Assembly: GCA_026874595.1 (NCBI GenBank)
Contig: CM049307.1
Span: 35,138,862 to 35,202,861, forward strand
From: Sipunculus nudus
Lineage: Eukaryota; Annelida; Sipuncula; Golfingiida; Sipunculidae
Direction: 5' to 3'
Length of the DNA stretch: 64,000 nucleotides
Position numbers and translations under genes: made by a program. This document shows positions 23,638 to 38,600 of the stretch, piece after piece; positions within the stretch are counted from its first letter, which is position 1; every line of letters begins with the position of its first letter. The notes under the pieces were generated by a model. It was not told the origin of the DNA. It ran no database searches and saw only the letters and a program-made list of their open reading frames with translations.

Positions 23638-26600
23638 GTGGAGTGGGACAGTGGATCAGCAGGAATTCTAAGTGAACAACCCCTCAGTCCCCCACCCCCT
23701 CCCCTATTCGCAGGAATTCTTACCCCACCCTCCATGATGTGCACTCTGTTAATGGTGCTCTGTTCATCTTGATCATAAATGAAAATATATTGTCCAAATG
23801 TTATAAAAATAATGATTATTTGTGAATTAATGAGTTCAGTGTTGTGGTTAAGGGAGGAAACTACGGAGTAAAAGTTCCCTAATAAGACACATTGCTGGTG
23901 CCTCAAAGGCAAAAAGATTGAAATCTCAGTTTAATGTAAGATATTTGCTCTAATGTGACTATTATGTCTTAACAATGACTTCTGGATTATTCCTAGCTCC
24001 GTGCATATAAAACCTGAGATTCAGAAGGCTTAATATTAACATATTCATATCATGTGATAACCACCTCATTAAATAGACTGTGACACCAACAGGCCATAGA
24101 CCTATTCTTTAAAAAAAAAATACTGCTTTTTTACATAATTATAGAAAATATATTTTAATTTTCTGTTTATCCTGGTGGTCTTAAAATAAAATTTAATCCA
24201 AGTATTACTTTAATAAATGACCACCAGACTATAGTTCAGTAAGAAATTCAGATAAGCTTAAGTAAGGAAAGTTGAAGGCAAATGAAAAACATACTGAACA
24301 GTGGTCTTTTATACATTTAGAAAAACCTGTGACCTATCACTTTCCCTTATGGAATCATCATATATTAAAGCAGCCCAATCAGCTATAAAGCATGTTGAAT
24401 TAACACAAAAAATAGCTTGTTCCCTTTAAAATGAATCTGCACCTGCCGAAATATTTCCTTGAAACCGTTTGCTTACTCCTGTAAACAAGTGTTAAAAACA
24501 GTGGACCGGGCGCAGTCAAAGGTGTCGACATAAACACAGCACGTGGGGCCATGTGCATCGCGGACCCCCAACACATGTCAATCAGGAGATGCCCTCACTA
24601 ACTTGGCCCAAAAAAATGTTATGGGTGAAAACTGCATGTTGCATCTCACAATCGGTCCTCCAGTCATGCAGCCTTGTTATGATAAACCAACACACATGGA
24701 CCATGTTTAACAACACGCAGAGCCATAACAAGGTGTTAAACAGGCACATGCCAGGTACTGGGACTTTGTGCTGGGATGGTTTTGCTGGGAAACATTTGTG
24801 TAAAGCAAAACTGAACTGAGTGTGAAAGAATAGGCATAATATTGTGCCTGATTATGTCTCTTTCATGTTATCAAGCGTGTGGCAGCCATTCATTTATATG
24901 TGCATTACAATCTTTAAAGTATTACCCTTGCATGACATACATGTATATGACATAACTTTAAAGATTGATGTTTTTGAATTTAATAAGTCATATGTTGCTT
25001 CTTTTATTACCAGAGAACTTGTAAAATTTTTACATGATGTTTAAAATCTTGAAAAAAATCTAATGACAAAATGAAACTGAAGATAATATGATTGTTAGGT
25101 ATATAAAGAATAACATTTTTTGTTTGGTCTATAGTTATCTTAATCAGTCAGATGTTTGTTGTTTATATTTTATAGCTTCTTATTGTTCATTACCTGTAGA
25201 CCCAGCACCAGGTCAGCAGGGGGAGGGGCTGAAGGATCTGGCCCAGCTGGCTGGGCCCCTGACTGAACACAGCATCATCAGACAGCTTCAGCAGCGCTTC
25301 AGTTCTCAGCAATTCCTAGTCAGTTGTAAACATATTAATTAAACGGTCTCATTTAATGATACACAAGTGTTGTGTGAGGCATTATATAGTCTGTATACAT
25401 GGCTAGGTATGAAAGCATATTTAAATAAACAGCATGTATGCAACTCAATTGTTCATCAGGGTTCACTTTATGGAAAGTTTTGAACTGGATGCTGTTATTC
25501 TCCAGTATGATATTAATCCTTACAATACTTTGTACAGTAACAACATCGTAAGATGTACTTATAAAATACTGTTTGTTATGAACTGAATTTATGCGATTTA
25601 AGTTTCTTCAGTTTACAATGACATTTCATATATTGAATCTTATATTGACATACTTTGTTGTTAGCATTGATGTATCTTTATCCATGGCAAGGATATTAAG
25701 GAGTATTTTTTTTTAATTATCTTTGGAACTAAAAAGGATGTATGCTGACAGGTGTATGCTGACAGCTCCCCTTTACCTCAGGTATCCATATATATTTATA
25801 ACTGTCTATACCACCTCTGTAACGTGAACTTTGGTATGTTATTATAATTATCTGTTATTCTACTTTATGCCGTTAGACCCATGTCGGTCCTGTGCTGCTG
25901 GCCATGAATCCATTCCACGGCGGATATGTACCTGGTCATCTGATGGATAACGCCAGGAACCCTCAGCTGAGACACCTTTGTCTGGATGTAGTACAAGCAC
26001 TTGTTGACACCAGGCAGTCACAGACAATAGTGTTAATGTGAGTCTGTTTATTTTACCAATTTGTAAATTCATTTAATCTCTTTTGATTTGAATGAATGTG
26101 TGATTTAGGCATCTGCCAGTTTTATACTCATTCACGCAAACTTCTCCTTTTAACAAAATTGATTGACAAAGCAGCCTATTATACAGTGAAACCTCTATTA
26201 TGTGGGCAATCTTGTGATCGCATCAAACTTCCCTCTTCAAGAGGTGTCCACTGATGCACTATATGGAGGTCATGACAACAACATGAATAATAAGGAGATA
26301 AATTTGTGGGAAAACTGTCCATATAGATGGGCCACATTATGAAGTTGTCCACTAGGAGAGGTTCCACTGTTAACTATTTGTATGAGCCAACCCCATAGAT
26401 TCTAGATCAATTTAGAACCAGAAAAAACATCAGATAAATGTATGTTTATGTCCTTGTGAATGAAGATAAAGATATCAATTAACCATAATCTGAATTGCAC
26501 TAAATTTAGTCCTTAGGAGTAGATTTTTGGGTTAGATTGAGGGCCTTTTTTTAACATGCACCTTCAAATTTCATGGTTATTGTAACAATTTTAGTGGAAT

Positions 26601-29600
26601 GTGATACATTTTATTGACTGAAAGACGTGTAAAGACAAGTATAAATATACTGATTTTTAGTGTAATCTTCAAAGTTCCAAAAGAAAAATACACCATGATG
26701 TGGGTATGTATGGACATTGCATAAACTTGGCTGATGTAATATTGATTTGTACAGAGGTGACAGTGGGAGTGGTAAAACCAACATGTGTCTGGCCACTCTG
26801 AGAGAGTTGTTTGAGCTGGTGGGTGACGGTGGATCTACAGACACGTTCAAGCATGTCTCAGCATCACTTACTGTGCTGCATCCTCTGTGTACAGCAGCCA
26901 CAGCAGACAACCCCAGCGCCAGCAAAGTGGTATGTCATCTTTGTGGATTAATGCTGTCAGGAACTGGAAATCGCAATGTCAAACAGGAAATTTTCAATTA
27001 TATTTAACCAATTTTCTTTTCAATTTATTTTTACAGATGAAAAAAAACTGTGTAAACATATCTGTGATGTTAAATCCAGCATTGATGCTTATTTATTTTC
27101 AGGGTCTTTACATTGAAAATGTCATATCCCAGAGAGTTATTTGTCGAACCAGACTGCATTATATTCTTAGTGATTATGTAAGTACATTCACTCCGAAAGC
27201 CCTTCATAAGGTATCACATATGTAGTAAAAAGTTTGTTTGAATGGATTATAAACAAAATTATTCAGTTAATGTGTGATTTGTACTTTTATATTATATGCA
27301 TCTTGTTACTCAGTCTTATATATTTATATCTGAAACAGATAAAAAGTATGTGCTGTAACCTAAAACATTGTGAATCTTCATTTTATGTTTGTTAATGTTA
27401 TTTTTTGTAAGTATATTTGTACTGAATTATTACCTTACCGGTATATCACAGTGATATTTTAAAGTAATGTTAATACAATATAATATAATATACATATGAA
27501 TATAAAAATTTAAAAGTAATATTTATGGGCACTCATTTAAACATTTTATGAACCAGACTAGAATAACCAAGCTGCCATTATCTGAGGGGAATTACAACAT
27601 CTTTTATGATTTGTTGGCTGGTCTGACAAAGGAAGAAAGAGGTATCAAATTTCATTTCACTTTTTCCATTTAGAATATATAATGTTTTTTATAACAAGGA
27701 TATACCTTTAGCTGTGTTATGTGCTAACACTGTGATTTCTAGTTTACCATCCATGTAGATATATTCACTTGAGCTACCAATTGTCTTACAAACTGAAACA
27801 ATTAGTAATTGCCATAATTGATAAATATTATAGTCATAATTGATTTTAGTTTATATTTCCAATATGAACATTAGCCAAAATTACTGTTGGTTATAACCTT
27901 TGGTCTTCTGTTTTAGTAACTCTCTTTAGGCCAAAAAAAATAAAAGGTATGGTTCTCAGGCACCGCCCGCGTCAATTTAACCCCCTGCATCAAAAATTTT
28001 TATTTTGATTTTTATCTTTCAAGAAGATAAATAATACAATTTATGTAGTGCTTTTACCTGTTTAGCAAAACGATTTGTTATTTTCATGCTTTTCCCTGAT
28101 AATATGACTTTTTATCAAAACATTCAAAAAAGGTCAAAAATAAAATATCGCCCGCCCGCACTTATTTCTGAAAAAGAGTGCCTGAGAACCACACCTTATT
28201 TTTTTTTTGGCCTTACTTAGATTTTTATATTATTTATTGAAAATTAAAAGGAATGTAAAATTTATAACCACAGTGAAGTTTCACTTGGAGGGCCACACAA
28301 CCAAGACCTTGGCGTACCTAGCCCAGAGTGACCACGATGTTGTGGTCAGTGCCAGGAAGAACAGGTTTAATGACTGGAAGGTGAGTGCCTAATTGAAAAA
28401 TACAGTTAAGTGTCGTGGATAAGTTCACCTGCCAAGATTTAAATAAACACATATCTATTTTATATTTGTCATACAGAAATGATGAAATATTAAGAATAAT
28501 GAGGTCAGTCTAGTCTTTTTAAATGAAGCAGAATGTTGAATCATGACTGATCCAGATGATCATACACTTGCAGCTACATTCAATGGCTGACACAAAATTA
28601 AGTATGATAAGGAAGATATTTAACTGAAAGATGTTATTGCCTCACTGATACCTATTGAATTATACAGCAGATTTGTAACAAGAATGTTAAACTACATTTG
28701 ACTATAATTTAATTCCTGCTGGTGATTTGTTGTACAAACATATTTTGTTCAAATCTGGGATAAAAACTAGCTTGAAATGTGATTAACAAATGATTTTTAT
28801 TTCAGATTGCCCTCAGTCAGCTTGGTATCCCATTTGCTGATGTTCTCCGTATCTTGTCAGCCATTTTGTTGCTGGGTAACATTCACTTTATCCCGGGACA
28901 GGGACCAGAGCCAGATGTCGACCAACCAAATAATGGTGGATATGAATGCCTCAGTCTGGCATTTTAAACATATTTCAAATTATAACATATTTCATATGGC
29001 TCTATATTTTTTTTTCATAATGAAAAAAAATATCTTTCATAAATCATACAAAAGTAAAAGTAGTACGTACTGATACTTACACCATTGCCACTTGTAGGGG
29101 TCTTGGTGGATATATTTTACAGTCATACACCTGTCAGTGACATCTGGTGGTCTTTCAGTGAACAAAATAACCCAGACAGAGAGAGATCCTTACACCACAG
29201 TTACAGTTCCTTTCTGTGTACTCATGAAAGATTCTAAGATATCTCCATTACTTGTGGACTAACCCACTATGCTTACTGTTATTTAAAAATTTCAGAGCTG
29301 AAGTCAGTCTCAGGGTTGCTTGGTGTTTCTGCTGTAGTGTTATACCAGCAGCTGACAACCATGGCAACAGGTTCAAGTGGTCAGAGGTCAAAGGTGACAA
29401 TCAATCCCACACAGGTTGGTCCATGTTTTATTTAAAATAAATGTGGAACAGCAGTGTCTTATTATAGAAATGCTGATTTTGATTATAAGAGATATTTAAA
29501 TTATGCACAAAAATAATTGTTTGAAGTAACACTAAAAATTAATCATACATTTTTAAATGTCACAGTCTAATTGTATTGGCATATGTATTAGTGTTAAGCA

Positions 29601-32600
29601 AAAGATTACACATTTGTTCCATCATTTTACACTTTATTATTAAATACTGGAATTATATTTATGTTAAGTGAGTTAAAAGCATTTATTGTTGTGTTGTAAA
29701 CATGATATAAGGATTGTATACTTTATGTTACTGACAGTTTAAACAAATGAACCTTATTAATAGGCCAACAGAAACCGTGACAGACTGGCTCAAACTCTGT
29801 ACACAAGAATGGTGTCTGCAGTGTTCAAAAAGATCAACAGGTGGCGCCAAACAGTCACTGATTCTGACTCAGACTCTGGCTCCATACCAAGAACAGGGTC
29901 CCAGGAGTACACGGTTGGTGTGCTGGACATGTTTGGGTTCCAACAAAAACAGGTACATACATGTGTGTTAGATTTCTGTCCTTGATCAGCAAAGATTTCC
30001 CACATATGATAAAATATTTTAAATAAGGGATGACCTGATCCATATTATGTCATATGCAATTTTTACACACTTCATTATTTTTATCATTTGAAAATATAAC
30101 TTTTGTTGACCTGGTACATTATCATGTTCATTTGGGATCCATTTACATGTAAAGGTGCTTTTCCATAAGTGTGTAGTCCATATCTGTAGTCCACATGTGT
30201 AGTCAGCAAATATCGCTTTGTAGACTTTTTAACTGGGCTGTTTCCATCCATCCATATGCTTTGTACGTATGCATAGTCTGTATGTGTAGTCCGTATCATA
30301 TTGGCATTTGGCTGAATTTTGTTTTCTTTTCTTTATCACAGAAAACATGTTTTTTAGATGATTGAAACATAAACATCACTGTCATGTATAAAATATTACT
30401 AATTATGATCTTTTAAAAATTTTATTATTTTAATTTTATTGTTTAACTTTTTATGCTAATGTATACAAATGTACAATAAATGTATGGTTAAATGGCTTGC
30501 AAAAAATGAAAAACTTCAACTATCGAGCACCTATCATACAGACTACGAATGCGGACTACGGATACGCACTATGCACTTTTGGAAAAACTACCTTTATATG
30601 TAATGGGGTTAGACAGCCAAAGACCAAATTAACAGACTTTTTCATTCTGTTGGGTTTGTAAACATCTTATCTAATACTTTGACAGTTTTTGCACTTGCAG
30701 TTGTTTTATTTAATGTTGCAACAGTATCAGCTTTATATCCGAAAGCTGTTTGAACCTCTTTACCCAGAATTATTGTTGATTTAATGTATGTTGGAGATGT
30801 CTATGAACCTCTTTTTGGAGAAGCTATTGTAGATATATAATGTATCTGACAAGAAAGGGTCTCCTTTGAGCTGTGTATGAACCCCTGTTGAGAGAATATT
30901 TGATGATTTGTGATATTTATCTGACAGGAGAGTGTAATGTTGGAGTTCTCAGAGAACTTCTGTGGGTAGAATATTTCTATTAAATTTACAATGTTTCTGA
31001 CAGGAGAGTGGTATGTGGGAGCTATGTATGAACCTCTGTGCGGAGACTATCCAGCAGTACTACACTCTCCAGGTCCTGAAGGGCCCACTTGATGCTGCGG
31101 AGGAAGAAGGAATACAACAAAACCTCTGTATCAGCATCCCAGATGCTGTGCCAGTCATCAACCTCATCTCATCACAGGTTAGATTTATTTTCCCATAGCA
31201 ATGAAGGTGCCTGACGATATAGAGTAACTCCATACATCTGTAATATTGGCTTATTGATGCATTGTAAGCCATACCATTTGACCAAAACCTTCCACCTTTC
31301 ACATACACATAACTGTTCATTATATCTTTTCATTGCTTCATATTAAAAAAAAGTATCTCATTTATAGACCATTTATGTTTTTTTAATTTTTCCAAATGGT
31401 TGCAGTTGTAAGTTCTGCCAACTTTTTGCAGTACTTCAATTTCATCATTATCTGTACAATGCCTGGTACCTTGTGAAGAAAGTACACTATAATGGATTAT
31501 TTTCATGTTCTTCAGAGAAATGGAATTTTAAAATTGTTGGAAACAGAGAGCACGCTGGCAGATGGTTCTCCCGGCCACCTGGTGGAGACGATTAGCAAAG
31601 AGCACAATCAGCACTCCAGGTGGGTGTCACCTAAAATATGGACTTCCTTGTATTTGAGATTGTATAATAGGCCTGAAAAATTATTTAGGTCAATCATCTA
31701 ACATGCCATCATGTTTCTTTATGTTTGCTCTACATTGCAGGTTTAATCATACCTGTGTGAGAAATTTCCAAAAAGTGCAGAGTTAGGCTTTCTTGTGTAC
31801 AGTGTTAATTAAGGAGTTGAAGTTTGAGATAGCATTTTATATGGTATTGGAGATTCCACCTTCAAGGCATTCATCAATGGTGTTATTTCTAGACCTACCA
31901 TCCATAGAAGAATATATGTCTATCTGCAGAAATTCTAACATATTTTTACTATCTTATGAAGATCCTTCTTAGTGAGCAGAAAGTGTCATCTTCCATCAGT
32001 TATCTGAACCATTGAAATGTTTATGATGGTTTTTACAGTTTCATACTTTATGAGTTTGTACTTAATAAAGTGTTTTGATGAAGGATATTTTGTGATGATA
32101 AAGTTCTCATTGGTACCTTACTGCTCAAGCTTAAGAACTCAGATTAACAGGACTAATATATGAACACTATTTTGTTGTAGAATGTTCACCCCGACTAAGA
32201 ATGGAGGAGAACAGTTTGGTATCCGTCATTATGGAGGTCCAGTAATGTACAACGCACACAGTCTGCTGGCAGCGAACCGTGACCAGCTCAGCGACAACCT
32301 GGTGTGGCTCTTCAGCAGACAGAACTGTAACTTTGGATTCGCATCTCATCTGTTCTCTCAGGAGCTGCAGTGTATCCAAGGTAAATCAATAACTTCACAA
32401 TCCTTTCAATTGTTGTGTAATGTCTACTATACTTGCATTCTATTTAATAAATGTTAATTTGAATGAATACTTGCATTTGGTTTAGCAAGTTTTTACAAGT
32501 AATCACAATAAGTAAATATCATAGATGTAAATAAATGTATTATGAAATACTTCATGACACCAGTTTGATGGGTGCATAGATACTTTTCTTGGCAGATAAT

Positions 32601-35600
32601 GCTGGTAAAGTATTGTTTCCAAAATTAGAGTAGCACTAATATATGTAAGTATATGACCTTTTAATAATGTAAGATAAAATCTTTGTATTTATAGGTCCAG
32701 AACTTTGAAGTAGAAAAATAAGGAAACAAATTTGTTTATTGTTACTTGCTGTGGAATCTTGTCTTATGAAAGGAATTTCATTCAGATTTTCTGCTCCTGA
32801 TTTAGGTAAAAGTTATCTTAAATACATAATGACAGTATATTTAAAGTATCCCTGTTGCAGATGGCCCCAGGGGCAACAAATACAGCATCACAGCTGCCCA
32901 GTATGTACCACACCCAAGGTAGGCCCTAAAGCTGATGTAATTAATTTGTATTATATAAACATACAAAAAATCATATCATAGTTAATTAACCTTCTTGTCT
33001 ATTACCAATTTTCAATCAAATATTGAATAAAATAAATATGTCATGCAGTAGCTAACATTATGACTCATATCAACCATGCCCATGTCAATGTATATAATGA
33101 CTGTAAACAGCTTGACTCAGTGTTATCTCAGTCACTGATTATTAGTATTCTGAAGTACTGGCCTGATTCATGTAGTTACCATTGTTAAAGTTTATTGAGG
33201 CTTTTCTGATTGTCCCTTCTTCTGTTGCAGCCCTGGCCACACACCCTGTGCAGCTCAGGAATTTTATGACAGACTTGATCAGATGCTGAAGATAGTGGTT
33301 CAGACAAAGCCACACTTTATTCAGTGCCTTAGGGTGAGTCAGGTGAATAATTCTTATTGTGAATGAAGTCATGTACAGTGGTGTAGTCAGATCATCTCAG
33401 GAAACAAGGTTTTTGCCCAGTTTTAAGATTTAATTATATCCATCAAAACAGAGTTTTGCAGAAACTATGTTTCAGCCAAACCCACGCATAGGTTTCCATG
33501 GAACTCCGCCAAAACCACCCGAAGGAATTTTACAAAACTCAGAATTATGATCAGGTCACATGTGAACTGATGCACCCTCATTTTGGGTTGACCTCTGACA
33601 TTTCCTCTCTGCAGAGCTTCCATCTGTGCACCACCTGCAACCAATTTTGCACAGTGTCCATCTGTTTGTCTGCCTTGGGTTACAATTACTCATATCTCTG
33701 CAGTGGTTTGACTTACCTGCCTGAAATTTTGCATGTGAAATACATGAAATACATCTCAGATGGATTTCTCATTTATTTGACAGGTGGCACCACCTACAAT
33801 CATGTTTAAGCTGCAGACATCCATGCTAATATCTCAATACTGGTTTGATGTATCAGCTTGAAATTTAGCATGTATATAAATCTTACATAGCTATTTATCA
33901 TACATAAAACTGGTGGCACCACCTTCACCTATTTTTGCATGGTGTCTGTTTGTCTGTCAAAGGTAAATATCATTCATACTTTGGCAGTGGCTTGACTTAT
34001 CTGCCTGAAATTGTGCACATGTATACATCTTGGATAGATTTTTTGTTGAGTTGGTGATTGGGGCCATATATAAACACCTTTTCACGGCATACATCTATGC
34101 TAATATTTCAGGACTGGTTTTATGTATTGGTCTGAAATAGATCTTACATAGCTCCACAGCTTATACAAGTTTGGTGGCCCAACCTACAACCATTTTTTGC
34201 ATGGTTTCCATCTGTTCATCTACCTGGGGTAAAATTTAATCATAACTCAGCAGTGGTTTGACTTATCCATTCTAAATTTTGCATATGTATAAAAGGTAAG
34301 GTAGTGGGGGTTTATAGTCTGATATCACTGACGATGTCAGTTTCTTCTGACTTAATTGTACACTTTCAACGCCTTCCTGGTCTTTTGGGCCTGTTCATTC
34401 TTGTGGCTTTCCTCAGCTCCTGGGGGGGGGGGGGGGGCTGCTACACCAAGCAGCCACACACGGCCCTATAATGTTATTCTTTCTACATTTGCCTGACACC
34501 CATGTTTGACCAGTACCCATTCACTCGTGGGTAAAGAGTGCGCACCCTTGTGGTAAAGACTTTGGCTAAGAGTCTTAGCGCAGAAAGTGGTCAGATGGGG
34601 ATGCAAAACTACAACCTTGCAGTCCAAAGTCCAGCGCACTAATCATTACACCACTACACTCTTAGTTTGCTTTCTAGTTCAAATGGCAGGTGGAGCCACC
34701 TACAATAATGCTTATATGGCAGACATCCATGCTAATATGCAACACATCTCTCTCTATTTCCCTTTATCACTCAATCACCCAAATGGACCATCCGGTATAA
34801 AATATTATTTGTCCTTCAACCCATTCAGGCTGATTGACTCCTGAAGACCAATGACTGTAAGCTGTTGACAAATTGCATTTCAGTAAATGTTGTCTGTGAA
34901 AAGTCATTTAATATTCATCTAAATTTGCTCATGTGTGAGAGTTTGAACTAGGATTGAACCCTCTCTTCAGATAAATGATAATCCTTGAATTGTCTACTTA
35001 GTGATCATCTTTTAAATTTTTTTACTAAGATAAGTGATCATCTTTTAAATTTTTACTAAGATAAGTGATCATCTTTTTTTCAGGCTAATGATGAGAGTGT
35101 ACCAGACATGTTTGATAAAGAGGCGGTGGCAGAACAGTTGCGCCCTCTGTTGGTGCTTGAGACAGTTTACCTTATGGCTGCAGGTAATATCTAAAATCCA
35201 TATGATATAGACTCCATATAGTTATGTACAAATTTAAAGGTTAGAGTTTCTGTCATTTGTAATTTAGTGGACTCAGAACAAAGAATAGGCCATCCTTTAA
35301 CCACGGAATGTCTGCCTGTTTTTTGTAATTTTTTTTGCTGGTAAATTTTTTTGCATTGTAATAAAGCAAGCTTAATGAAAACCTGTGGCATGGTTCTTAT
35401 TTACAGCAAAGGAATATTATAAAAACATTTAAGAATATTTAATAAGTCTAATTAATATAATATCTGAGAAAATATTCAAATGTTCACAATATATCAATCC
35501 CATTGACAAATATTGAGGTCCGTAGTCATATGCAAAAATGTACATTCATTGGTTCCTTTTGAGATGATCCAATGGTAAATACGCAAACAAACAGGGCTGT

Positions 35601-38600
35601 AAATGCTGAGATATATTTTAGATGACATTAGTAGGAACAAAACAGTTGTATCCCCAGATAATGTTGGGATACTATTTTTTAAGCACGGTTGCGCCACCGC
35701 CGCAGAGATTTGTTTTGGACGTCATAACTCCAAAAATATTTCACAGTTCTTTACCACACTTGACATGTGCATAGATATGGGTGAGAGGACAGAGCCTATT
35801 TAAAATGGGGTCATGACCTTTAATAGGAGAGTGATCTTGACCTTGAATAGGTCCATTTGTGGGGAAAATTACACAAATCCTTAAATATCTCAAGAAATCT
35901 TGCATTGATTGATAAAGGATCAACTTGACTAAAGATCTTGGATAGTGTTGTCATGTACCAGATACTGGTGGCTCCACCTATTATCTTTTTTTTTGTTTTC
36001 GTGCTGTGTATTACCCTGATCATTGCCGCTTAATTCTACTGTGAGCATAATAAGTCAAAAACTAATATACAGATTTCTTTTATATTTGCATATACATAGA
36101 CATGGGTTATGAAATGATGTATATTTAAATTGGGGTCATGACCTTTCCTATGAGAGTGGCCTTGACCTTGAATATTGCCATACAAGGTGAAAATCACACA
36201 CGGTCATTAATATCTCAATAAGGGATGCATGGAATTGTCTCAAAAATCAAATGGACTGTAGATGAAAGAAACCATAGTTGCTTGCCATGTGTCAGTATAT
36301 GCTGCTGAAGATGGGGGGCCTATTCTTAAGGGGGGGGGGGCTTAATTGTCTGGGGATAATATGGCACCTGTGGTGCTAAGAAATATATTATAAAGTTTTG
36401 AAATTAGGATCGTATGATAAATTCATTAAGGCTAAATTAGTTTGCCACTCGATGTGTACTTTTCTGTCACAAAAATACAGCTTTAAGAAATGCAAAAAAT
36501 AAGCTTAAAAGAAAATAAGCCATCCAAAACAGGTGGACAGGGATTGATGGCCTGGAGTAATCCAGAGAGTTGTATGTAAAGTTTCAAAGATCAAGATCTA
36601 TACAAATCCACAGAGCAGATATATATGTACAAATATAAATTTGTAAGCTCTATCATCATGATGATTTTCCACGCTTTAAAGCACTTCAGAGCTGCATTTT
36701 TACTATGGAATAATTGGTCAAATCCTGATGCACTGAGTTCTAATTTTTTCTTTGTAAAGAATACATGTAGTATATACTAATTCTTATTTCATGAGGATTG
36801 TCATGTGAAATTGTACTGAATAATATAAAAGAAGACTGGCAATGCATGATATTATGACAAATAAAATTAATTTTTTTTTTGTTAAAATAATTGACCATCT
36901 TCTGTTTTATCCATAAAGATTATTTAAACCAGAACTTGTATATATGTATTAATATAAACCTGTGTGTATATATATAGTTTGACATGTTGTCTTAATTTTG
37001 ACAGGACTGCCTCACAAGCTGGTGTACAGAGATTTTAACATGAAATATTCTGTGCTGTTGAAACTAAAACCACCGCAGCAAGCAAACTCTACTGTAGATC
37101 AGACAAAGGTAGGAAAATATGATTAAAGGGGCCTAATCACCTATCTGACCTTAATACTAAAGGTAATCCCTTGAAGCTTATATAAAAGTAGGCCAGAAAA
37201 TGTGGATATCACCACACACAGGCTGCTTGTTTTGTTTATATCAACCTGTTTATATAATATGTGGGGGCCCGCTAATATAATCAAAACAAATTCAACAAGG
37301 GCATCTGGCAGATGAGCCATAGCTTTGCAAATGGCGTTTTTGCAACAAGTGACTTTTCTACTACAGCATGAATGTAATCTACCACCTTAGGTAACATGTT
37401 TTTCTCATTTGTCAACCTTGCTGTGTTTACAAACATGTTGTTGATAAACAAGTTGATACATCCTCCACAAAGGCATTATAAGAATTTTTCACAACCTAAC
37501 TTACCCTTAGATCATTAATACATACACAGAGGAAGCCAGAAATCACATAGATTCTTTTTCAAAAGGTAGGTGAATGGGCACCTTTAATATAAAAACATGA
37601 ATAAACATACAGGGGTACATACTGATATAAATACCAAGAACAGAGAAGTTATGGAATACGTAATACAATGTTTCATGTTGAATACAAAATTATTATTTTT
37701 AAATAATCAGATCAGAGTTTCAGATCATGGTATTTCATAGAACTGCAATGAATTGCTAATAATATAATTTTTTTTCAGAATTATTATAATTCATTCATAA
37801 GTGTTTCTTCCTGTCCCTATTTAATAAGGCTTAATAAGCTTAACAGAACAGGAAAATGTGTATATTAATTACCAGGTTCAAATGGTGACTGATTAAATAT
37901 TGATAATTTTTTTCTGTATAGTTAGAACTTGATCCTACATGATACTGCTCAAAAAAGAAGCATATCACAAATCTTTTAATGAATAATTATCAGATAACAG
38001 CTTAAATGATTTTACACAGAGATTACATGTGTGTATGCAAGAAGCTTACTCTGCTGATGCTTTCCCTTGACTGATGCTTGTATTTTCTTGCCTTAGTAGG
38101 CAATACTGGACCAGTTGCTGAGAGAAATGGATGAAACAGGCGAAGCATATACCAGCATGCACTGGGGCTTGGGTCGTAGATATGTGTTCCTCAGGTATTG
38201 GCAATATCATAGGCTTGTTCACATTCACACTTGTAATGTCACCTTCCTTATGTTTTCCATCATTTTTAGCGAACCTGTGAGCTTATGCGATGGTGCGGCG
38301 TCATCCGTCCGCCGTCCAAGGTTGGCTGTCCATCATCCATGGCTGTAAGTCAGAAACCGTTGGAGCAAGCAGCTCCAAATTACATTTAAGAATTAGTCAC
38401 ACGTGAAACTTGGTGCCCTAGAGCTTAATATTGGGTATCTGCATTCATTTAGATTTTATAGAGAAAAAGCCTAAAAACTTTTTAAAAAATCTTCTTCTCT
38501 GAAAATGTCCAGCCAAATTGTCCAATATTTAACAGAAATGTTCCCTGAAAAATCTTTCTCAATTTTGTTTTATGGTTCCAGTTCAGTGTTCAGTGATTTT

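Noticed and set aside
24553-24819. 88-codon plus-strand frame in the first myosin intron
   Set aside because: No motor-related or other motif, and phases of exons 1 and 2 already match without it.
34611-34665. Functional tRNA gene
   Set aside because: A and B box wording is degenerate and no cloverleaf closes; it fits a SINE head instead.
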